Source of the DNA: Pseudomonas sp. GOM6 | GTDB taxonomy: Bacteria > Pseudomonadota > Gammaproteobacteria > Pseudomonadales > Pseudomonadaceae | Assembly (NCBI RefSeq): GCF_029537485.1 | Contig: NZ_JARPUS010000002.1 | Span: 347,999-411,998 of the forward strand | DNA: 64,000 nt | Direction of reading: 5' to 3' | Shown: piece after piece, positions 58,347 to 64,000 of the stretch | Layout: each line of letters opens with the position of its first letter | How positions within the stretch are numbered: the first letter of the stretch is position 1 | The notes under the pieces: generated by a model | The model's input: only the letters and a program-made list of their open reading frames with translations | What the model was told of the DNA's origin: nothing | The model's database searches: none | Translations under genes and position numbers: made by a program

Positions 58347-59171
58347 ATGACCGGTGAACAGTCTCGTTTCAGTTCCGTAGCCGATCTGGAGGGGCTGGAG
58401 CTGCTCTCCGCACGCTTCATCGAGCACAGCTTCGATCCTCATGTACACGAGGGTTATGCCATCGCCGTGCTGGAGGAGGGCGCCGAACGCTATCGCTATC
58501 GCGGGGCCGAACACCTGGCGGCGGCGGGCAGTATTGCCCTGCTTAACCCGGGCGAGGTGCATACCGGCTCCAAGGCCAGCGAGCAGGGCTGGCGCTACCG
58601 TGTCTACTATCCACGTGCGGAGCAGTTCCGCGAGCTGTTGGCGGAGCTCGAACTGCCTCATGGCAGTGCGCCCATGTTCGATGGCAGCGTGCATCGTGAC
58701 GCCGAGCTGGTGGCGCTGCTGATTCAGTTGCACCGCCTGCTGGAGAGTCCGGACAGCTCGACGCTGCAGCGCCAGACGTTCTGGCGCGAGGCCATGCTGC
58801 TTCTGCTGCAGCGCTATGCCCGGGTGCCCTCGACGCGCCCGGCTGGAAGAGAGCCTGGCGCGGTGGCGCGGGCCAAGGAGTTGCTGGCGGCCAGCCTGGT
58901 CGAGCCGCCATCGCTCGAAGCACTGGCGGCGGCGGTTAATCTGTCGCCGTTTCACTTTGCTAGGGTGTTTCGTCGCGCCACGGGGTTACCGCCGCATGCC
59001 TGGCTCAAGCAACGCCGCCTGGAACAGGCGCGGGCGTTGCTGAAAAGCGGTTGCACGCCACTGAACGTGGCGATGCAGCTGGGCTTTGCCGACCAGAGCC
59101 ATCTTGGTCGTCAGTTCAAGCAGGCCTATGGCGTGGCTCCGGGTGAGTACCGCAGTGCCTGTGCGGGTTGA
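58347..59171 (+). CDS. AraC-family transcriptional regulator
   Basis: A 274-aa regulator with an N-terminal cupin-like sensing domain (SFDPHVHEGYAIAVLEEGAERYRYRG, LLNPGEVHTG). Two C-terminal helix-turn-helix motifs are at about residues 185-265 (LAAAVNLSPFHFARVFRRATGLPPHAWLKQRRLEQA, ALAMQLGFADQSHLGRQFKQAYGVAPGEYR in outline). It probably responds to a small ligand and may control azlCD, which follows 157 bases downstream. Confidence 0.9.
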   Translation: MTGEQSRFSSVADLEGLELLSARFIEHSFDPHVHEGYAIAVLEEGAERYRYRGAEHLAAAGSIALLNPGEVHTGSKASEQGWRYRVYYPRAEQFRELLAELELPHGSAPMFDGSVHRDAELVALLIQLHRLLESPDSSTLQRQTFWREAMLLLLQRYARVPSTRPAGREPGAVARAKELLAASLVEPPSLEALAAAVNLSPFHFARVFRRATGLPPHAWLKQRRLEQARALLKSGCTPLNVAMQLGFADQSHLGRQFKQAYGVAPGEYRSACAG

Positions 59172-59328
59172 TGGGGTAGCAGTTTCTTCATCAGACTTCA
59201 CTTGAGTCGCGACTGAAAACGGAGCGCCATCCAGTCGCTGTCCTCGGCTGGTGCCCTCTTTATATGCGCAAGATTGTTCAAGACCCGACCTGACCCATTG
59301 GTTAACCTCCGCAGCTCAAGGAGGTTCC

Positions 59329-60039
59329 ATGTCCCGTCAACACGAGTTTTTCCAAGGCCTGCGCGACATGCTGCCGATGCTGCTCGGTGCCATGCCGTTC
59401 GGCATCATCTATGGCAGCTTGGCCGGCGCCGCCGGTCTCACGCCCTGGCAGACCATCGGCATGTCGGTGCTGGTGTTCGCCGGCTCCGCCCAGTTCATCG
59501 CCATCAGCCTGCTCGGTGGCGGCGCGACCCTGTTGGTGCTGTGGCTGACCACGCTGGTGGTCAATCTGCGCCACGCCCTCTACAGCGCGACCCTGCAGCC
59601 TTTCGTCCGCCATCTGCCCAAGCGCTGGCGTGTGCCACTGGCATTCTGGCTGACCGACGAAGCCTTCGCCGTGGTCCAGCACCGCTACGCGGAGAAGGAT
59701 GCGTCGCCGCACAAGCACTGGTACTTCCTGGGTGCCGGGCTGGCCATGTATGGCAACTGGCTGGCCTGCACCCTGATTGGCCTGTTGTTTGGCCAGGCAG
59801 TGCCGAACATCGGCGCCTGGGGTCTGGATTTCGCCATGCTGGCGACCTTCATTGGCATCGTCGTGCCCATGCTGCGCAACCGCCCGCAAGTGGCGGCGGC
59901 GCTGGTGGCGGGTGCAGTGGCGCTGGCCTGCCATGGCCTGCCGTACAAGCTCGGGCTGATGGCTGCGGCGGCTGCCGGTATTGTCGTTGGCGTGGTGCTG
60001 GAGCAGCGCTACCGCCTGTTGCTGGACAAGGAGCTGTGA
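59329..60039 (+). CDS. azlC: AzlC-family branched-chain amino acid exporter subunit
   Basis: A 236-aa membrane protein with AzlC features: LPMLLGAMPFGIIYGSLAGAAGLTPWQTIGMSVLVFAGSAQFIAISLL and TTLVVNLRHALYSATLQPFVRHLPKRWRVPLAFWLTDE. AzlCD exports branched-chain amino acids or analogues. A perfect AGGAGG precedes ATG at 59329. azlD overlaps it by one base (TGATG). Confidence 0.9.
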   Translation: MSRQHEFFQGLRDMLPMLLGAMPFGIIYGSLAGAAGLTPWQTIGMSVLVFAGSAQFIAISLLGGGATLLVLWLTTLVVNLRHALYSATLQPFVRHLPKRWRVPLAFWLTDEAFAVVQHRYAEKDASPHKHWYFLGAGLAMYGNWLACTLIGLLFGQAVPNIGAWGLDFAMLATFIGIVVPMLRNRPQVAAALVAGAVALACHGLPYKLGLMAAAAAGIVVGVVLEQRYRLLLDKEL

Positions 60040-60368
60040 TGGACAACTGGATACTGATCCTTGGCATGTTGGCGATCACCTTCGCCACCCGTTACAGCCT
60101 GTTCGCCTTTCCCGACCTGCGTTTTCCGCCGCTGGTGCGCCAGGGCCTGCACTACGTACCGACCGCCGTGCTGACCGCCATCGTGGTACCGGGTATGTTC
60201 CTGCCCGATGGTCAGCACTGGGCGCTGAGCCTGGACAATGCCTACCTGCTGGCCGGTCTGGTGACCATCGCCATCGCGGCGCTGACCCGTCATCTGCTGG
60301 CCACCATTGGCGGTGGCCTGCTGGTGTTCTTCCTGCTGCGCTGGGCGCTGGGGCAACTGCCGATCTGA
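60039..60368 (+). CDS. azlD: AzlD-family subunit
   Basis: A 109-aa protein with four predicted helices (WILILGMLAITFATRYSLF, VPTAVLTAIVVPGMFL, YLLAGLVTIAIAAL, GGLLVFFLLRWAL). Works with AzlC as exporter. ATG 60039 overlaps the azlC stop codon; coupled translation is likely. Confidence 0.9.
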   Translation: MDNWILILGMLAITFATRYSLFAFPDLRFPPLVRQGLHYVPTAVLTAIVVPGMFLPDGQHWALSLDNAYLLAGLVTIAIAALTRHLLATIGGGLLVFFLLRWALGQLPI

Positions 60369-60376
60369 GCCTGTCA

Positions 60377-60413
60377 CTGCGCAAAAGCTGCATTCGGGTG
60401 TGGCTTTGCGCAG
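60377..60413 (+). terminator. Terminator-like hairpin after azlD
   Basis: CTGCGCAAAAGC (60377-60388) pairs with GCTTTGCGCAG (60403-60413) around a 14-base loop, one base bulged. No T run; it may slow readthrough from azlCD. Confidence 0.4.
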
Positions 60414-60468
60414 GCCAGATGGAGTCCAATGCAGGACGGCCGTTTGGCCTCAGACAGGTACAAGGACG

Positions 60469-62340
60469 ATGACCCAACACTCGCAATTCGCCCTGCTCGG
60501 CACCCGGCGCTTCCTGCCCTTCTTCATTACCCAGCTGCTCGGCGCGTTCAACGACAACGTGTTCAAGCAGGGGCTGATCCTCGCCATTCTGTTCAAGCTC
60601 AGTGTCAGCGCCGACCGCGATCTGCTGGTCAACCTCTGCGCGCTGCTGTTCATCCTGCCGTTCTTCCTGTTCTCCGCCCTGGGCGGCCAGTTCGGCGAGA
60701 AGTTCGCCAAGGACAGTCTGATTCGCCAGATCAAGCTGGCCGAGGTGTTCATCATGCTGCTCGGCGCGGCTGGCTTTCTGCTCGGCAGCCTGCCGCTGCT
60801 GCTGGCCACGCTGTTCGCCATGGGGACTCAGTCGGCGCTGTTCGGGCCGGTGAAGTACTCGATCCTGCCGGCCGCACTGGAAGAACACGAACTGGTCGGC
60901 GGCAACGCCCTGGTGGAGATGGGCACCTTCCTCGCCATTCTTGCCGGCACCATCGGCGCCGGCGTGCTGCTGGCCAGTGACAGCTATGCCGCGCTGGTGG
61001 CGGCGAGCGTGGTGCTGGTGGCGGTGCTCGGCTACCTGGCCAGCCGCGCCATCCCGGCCGCCGCGGCAGGTCTGCCAAGCCTGGTGCTGGACTGGAACAT
61101 CTTCCGTCAGACCTGGCGGATCATGCGCCTGGGGCTGGGCCAGCGCCCGGCGGTGTCGCGCTCGCTGGTGGGCAATTCCTGGTTCTGGTTCCTCGGCGCG
61201 GTGTACCTGACGCAGATTCCGGCCTTCGCCAAGGAACTGCTGCACGGCGACGAGAGTGTGGTGACGCTGATTCTCGCGGTGTTTTCGGTGGGCATCGGCC
61301 TGGGTTCGATCCTGTGTGAGCGCATGAGCGGGCACAAGGTGGAGATCGGTCTGGTGCCGTTCGGCTCGGCTGGTCTAAGCCTGTTCGGCATTTTGCTCTG
61401 GGCGGTGTCCAGCAGCTTTCCGCCGGCGCCGGCCAGCTACGATTGGCTCAGTCTGCTCGGCGTGGGCCAGGCGTGGTGGGTACTTGGCTGCATTCTCGGC
61501 ATCGGTATGTTCGGCGGCTTCTACATCGTGCCGCTGTACGCCCTCATCCAGTCGCGCACCGAGGAGCATGAGCGGGCGCGGGTGATTGCCGCCAACAACA
61601 TACTCAATGCGCTGTTCATGGTGGCGGCGGCCATTGTCTCGATTCTGTTCCTGAGCGTGGCCGAGCTGTCCATTCCGCAGCTGTTCCTGGCCATCTCGCT
61701 GATGAACATCGCGGTGAACCTGTACATCTTCAAGGTGGTGCCCGAGTTCACCATGCGCTTCCTGATCTGGATGCTCAGCCACTCGATGTACCGGGTGCGC
61801 CACGAGAATCTGGACGTGATCCCGGACGAGGGGGCTGCGGTGCTGGTGTGCAACCACGTGTCCTTCGTCGATGCACTGCTGATCGGCGGTGCCATCCGCC
61901 GGCCGGTGCGTTTCGTCATGTACTACAAGATCTACAACATGCCGGTGCTCAACTTCGTGTTCCGCACCGCCGGCACCGTGCCCATCGCCGGGCGTAACGA
62001 AGACCCGCAGGTGTTCGAGGCGGCCTTCGCCCGTATTGCCAAGTACCTGGAAGAGGGCGAGGTGGTGTGCATCTTCCCCGAGGGCAAGCTGACCACCAGC
62101 GGCGAGATCGACGAGTTCAAGGCCGGGGTCGAGCGCATCCTCGCGGCCAACCCGGTACCGGTGATCCCCATGGCGTTGCAGGGGTTGTGGGGTAGCTTCT
62201 TCAGCCGCGCTCCGCACAAGGGCCTGTTCAAGCGCTTCTGGTCGCGGATCAACCTGATCGCTGGCCAACCGCTGCCGCCGGACACCGGCAGGCTGGTGTT
62301 GCAGGAGCAGGTTGCGCAGTTACGTGGCGATCAGCGCTGA
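60469..62340 (+). CDS. LplT-like MFS fused to a 1-acylglycerol-3-phosphate acyltransferase domain
   Basis: A 623-aa fusion. Residues about 1-410 form an MFS transporter (FITQLLGAFNDNVFKQGLILAILFKL is the LplT-like signature). Residues about 440-623 form a PlsC-type acyltransferase with VCNHVSFVDALLIGG (HX4D), AGTVPIAGRNEDP and FPEGKLTTSGEIDEFKAG. It fits flipping and re-acylation of lysophospholipids (an Aas/LplT-type repair unit), inferred. No acyl-ACP synthetase domain is seen. ATG 60469; the frame from 60307 lies in azlD. Ends at a terminator. Confidence 0.9.
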   Translation: MTQHSQFALLGTRRFLPFFITQLLGAFNDNVFKQGLILAILFKLSVSADRDLLVNLCALLFILPFFLFSALGGQFGEKFAKDSLIRQIKLAEVFIMLLGAAGFLLGSLPLLLATLFAMGTQSALFGPVKYSILPAALEEHELVGGNALVEMGTFLAILAGTIGAGVLLASDSYAALVAASVVLVAVLGYLASRAIPAAAAGLPSLVLDWNIFRQTWRIMRLGLGQRPAVSRSLVGNSWFWFLGAVYLTQIPAFAKELLHGDESVVTLILAVFSVGIGLGSILCERMSGHKVEIGLVPFGSAGLSLFGILLWAVSSSFPPAPASYDWLSLLGVGQAWWVLGCILGIGMFGGFYIVPLYALIQSRTEEHERARVIAANNILNALFMVAAAIVSILFLSVAELSIPQLFLAISLMNIAVNLYIFKVVPEFTMRFLIWMLSHSMYRVRHENLDVIPDEGAAVLVCNHVSFVDALLIGGAIRRPVRFVMYYKIYNMPVLNFVFRTAGTVPIAGRNEDPQVFEAAFARIAKYLEEGEVVCIFPEGKLTTSGEIDEFKAGVERILAANPVPVIPMALQGLWGSFFSRAPHKGLFKRFWSRINLIAGQPLPPDTGRLVLQEQVAQLRGDQR

Positions 62341-62351
62341 GCCGAGCTGCA

Positions 62352-62383
62352 AGAAAAAGCCTGCCAATTGGCGGGCTTTTTCG
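62352..62383. terminator. Intrinsic terminator, bidirectional
   Basis: AAAAAGCCTGCC-AATT-GGCGGGCTTTTT hairpin with A and T runs, between the acyltransferase fusion and convergent sugE. Confidence 0.9.
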
Positions 62384-62394
62384 TCGATGCATTT

Positions 62395-62709
62395 TCAGTG
62401 GCTGAGTTTGAGGCCGACCAGCCCCGCGACGATCAGGCCGACGCTGGCCAGGCGCACCAGCGTCATGGCCTCGCCGAACAGCAGAATGCCTGCGATCACC
62501 GTGCCCACCGCGCCGACTCCGGTCCAGATGGCGTAGGCCGTGCCCAGCGGCAGTTCCTTCATGGCCACCCCGAGCAGGCCGATGCTGACCACCATGGCGC
62601 TCACGGTGAGCAGGGTAGGCATGGGGCGGGAAAAGCCGTCGGTGTACTTCAGGCCGATGGCCCAAGCGACTTCGAACAGGCCGGCAAAAAGCAGGATGAT
62701 CCAGGACAT
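62395..62709 (-). CDS. sugE: SMR-family guanidinium exporter SugE/Gdx
   Basis: A 104-aa four-helix protein. The conserved Glu13 lies in [19 protein letters not shown], and [25 protein letters not shown] and [24 protein letters not shown] match SugE/Gdx rather than multidrug EmrE. Gdx proteins export guanidinium against protons. AGGAG lies seven bases before ATG 62709. A guanidine-II riboswitch lies directly upstream, strong independent support for this substrate. Confidence 0.95.
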   Translation of the reverse strand: MSWIILLFAGLFEVAWAIGLKYTDGFSRPMPTLLTVSAMVVSIGLLGVAMKELPLGTAYAIWTGVGAVGTVIAGILLFGEAMTLVRLASVGLIVAGLVGLKLSH

Positions 62710-62734
62710 GAGAGGGCTCCTAACTACTGATGAG

Positions 62735-62784
62735 CGGGCCGTCCCGGATGATGACTCGAAGGGGAGTTGCGAGGTCGTCCCCGC
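62735..62784 (-). promoter_or_regulatory. Guanidine-II (mini-ykkC) riboswitch
   Basis: On the minus strand, two hairpins have ACGR tetraloops closed by G-C pairs: GCGGGG-ACGA-CCTCGC (62784-62769) and CGGG-ACGG-CCCG (62746-62735), linked by 22 bases. Both read GG-ACGR-CC at the loop, the class consensus. The second hairpin ends 13 bases before the sugE ribosome site (62721-62717), as expected for translation control by guanidine. Confidence 0.92.
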
Positions 62785-62874
62785 GTTGTTCGCTATTCTG
62801 CACAGTGGATTGCACAGGGCAAGCCCGAGAGGACGAGCGAGCCCTGGCAAAGGTTACCAAAGTTGTCCGGCTGG

Positions 62875-63795
62875 TCAGATACCTTGCGGGATTTCCTCGC
62901 CGCCCAGAGCTTCGACCAGTGCCGGCAGGAAGTCGCAGAAGGTCAGCATCATCAGGGTGAAGCTGGCGTCCTGTTGGCCGAGGTCATCGTCGCCACCGTC
63001 CTGGGCAGCCTGATCCTGTAGCAGATCCTCGAAGCGCAGGCGCTTGATCACCAGCTTGTCGTCGAGCACGAAGGACAGCTTGTCCTGCCAGGCCAGCGAC
63101 AGTTGAGTGACCAGCTTGCCGGACGACAGGTGCAGCTGGATTTCCTCGCTGGTCAGGTCCTGGCGCTTGCAGCGCACCACGCCGCCGTCTTCGTTGACGT
63201 CACGCAGCTCGCACTCATCAAGCACGAAGAAGTCCGGCGCGGCCTGCTGGGTCTTGACCCAGTCGGTGAGGGTGGCAGTCGGCGCCATCTTCACCGCCAG
63301 CGGGCGAACTGGAAGGCTGCCCAGCACTTCGCGCAGGGTCGACAGCAGGTCTTCGGCCTTCTTGGCGCTGGCCGAGTCGACCAGGATCAGGCCGAGCTTT
63401 GGGGCGATGGCGGCAAACGTAGCCGAGCGGCGGACGAAGGCGCGGGGCAGCAGGGACATGACGATCTCGTCCTTCAGCTGGTCGCGCTCCTTCTTGTAGA
63501 CCTTGCGCATCTGCTGCGCTTCGATCTCGTCGACTTTCTCCTTCAAGGCATCACGCACCACACTGCCCGGCAGAATGCGTTCTTCCTTGCGCGCGGCCAC
63601 CAGCAGGAAGTCGCCACTGACATGTACCAGCGGTGCATCGGCACCTTTGCCGAAGGGCGCGATGAAACCATAAGTGGTCAGCTCCTGGCTGGCGCAGGCG
63701 CGGGCCAGTTTGCTGGCCAGTGCAGCCTCCAGTGCCTCGGCGTCGAACGGCAGATCCTGGGTGAGGCGATAGACGAGCAGGTTGCGGAACCACAT
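62875..63795 (-). CDS. rdgC: RdgC recombination-associated protein
   Basis: A 306-aa DNA-binding ring protein that limits RecA access. RdgC features are [67 protein letters not shown] and [13 protein letters not shown]. Length matches the family (about 303). Its stop is about 90 bases from the riboswitch of sugE on the same strand, so the sugE promoter should lie in 62785-62874. Confidence 0.95.
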   Translation of the reverse strand: MWFRNLLVYRLTQDLPFDAEALEAALASKLARACASQELTTYGFIAPFGKGADAPLVHVSGDFLLVAARKEERILPGSVVRDALKEKVDEIEAQQMRKVYKKERDQLKDEIVMSLLPRAFVRRSATFAAIAPKLGLILVDSASAKKAEDLLSTLREVLGSLPVRPLAVKMAPTATLTDWVKTQQAAPDFFVLDECELRDVNEDGGVVRCKRQDLTSEEIQLHLSSGKLVTQLSLAWQDKLSFVLDDKLVIKRLRFEDLLQDQAAQDGGDDDLGQQDASFTLMMLTFCDFLPALVEALGGEEIPQGI

Positions 63796-63905
63796 GTGGC
63801 GGTCTCTCCAAAGTACGCAAAGCGCGCATTATTCTCTGCCGGGACGTATTGGCCAACCCATCGCTAAGCCTTTGGAACGATTGCAGATTTTTTTAAAAAA
63901 AGAGC

Positions 63906-63934
63906 TTGCCAAGGTTCGGATCGCTCTCTAGAAT
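63906..63934 (+). promoter_or_regulatory. Sigma-70 promoter of the tRNA-Val gene
   Basis: TTGCCA (63906-63911) and TAGAAT (63929-63934) with a 17-base spacer, 21 bases before the tRNA. Confidence 0.8.
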
Positions 63935-63955
63935 GCGCCCCACTTCGAGAGTGAA

Positions 63956-64000
63956 GGGTGATTAGCTCAGCCGGGAGAGCATCTGCCTTACAAGCAGAGG
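63956..64000 (+). tRNA. tRNA-Val (anticodon TAC), 5' part only
   Basis: GGGTGAT acceptor strand, D arm with GCTCAGCCGGGAGAGC, and anticodon stem CTGCC with loop CTTACAA giving TAC, then GCAGAG. The window ends before the T arm. Confidence 0.93.

Overview
This window is ordinary core chromosome from a Pseudomonas-type gammaproteobacterium, with one accessory-looking patch in the middle. Evidence for the genus is the GC-rich coding, the OprD-family porin, REP-type palindromes of the GTGGGAGCGGCTTCAGCCGCG kind, a Pal/TolB/CpoB block, and long runs of gene order that I recall from P. aeruginosa. Roughly, positions 1-43.7 kb resemble the PA0934-PA1013 neighbourhood and 54-64 kb resemble the PA3263-PA3271 neighbourhood. 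Genus is well supported. Species is not; the P. oleovorans/mendocina-like lineages are a guess.

Layout, left block (1-24 kb): the 3' part of relA, mazG, a DUF2058 gene, rof, DUF3108, purMN, a DUF2066 protein, an AI-2E family permease with hda, the DUF2069-wrbA-arsC-like set, yihY, a PilZ protein, a TlpA-like lipoprotein, acylphosphatase, proS, a thioesterase, an OprD porin, HIT and slyX, a membrane-anchored cold-shock protein, a GGDEF cyclase, a Dps-like protein and an HPt/HD-GYP protein. Three c-di-GMP-type genes (PilZ, GGDEF, HD-GYP) lie within 12 kb.

Central block (24-43.5 kb): aspS and yebC, then a same-strand series ruvCAB-ybgC-tolQRAB-pal-cpoB with very short gaps or overlaps. It continues with queE-queC (queuosine precursor synthesis), tRNA-Lys, nadA, a BepA-like protease, a TusA-like protein, bcp, gcvR, dapA-bamC, purC and tRNA-Ser. 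The purC product is the long (about 289 aa) subfamily rather than the about 236-aa form I expect at this locus in P. aeruginosa.

Accessory-looking patch (43.6-50.4 kb): directly after tRNA-Ser is an Xre/MbcA-type antitoxin with a RES-domain toxin. Then comes a four-gene minus-strand set (DUF2946, TonB receptor, PepSY protein, PCu(A)C chaperone) that looks like copper or other metal handling. A 407-base AT-rich gap follows, carrying two DnaA-box matches and a three-way-junction-like fold in front of a SEL1-like gene, and then a REP pair.

Right block (50.5-64 kb): rmuC, an MgtC/DUF4010 membrane protein, a pirin, an orphan SSF-domain hybrid sensor kinase, a GNAT acetyltransferase, an AraC regulator beside azlCD, an LplT-like/acyltransferase fusion, a SugE/Gdx exporter, rdgC and the start of tRNA-Val. 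The exporter gene is preceded by a textbook guanidine-II (mini-ykkC) riboswitch, which gives a concrete function for that gene. No prophage, insertion sequence or CRISPR array was seen.
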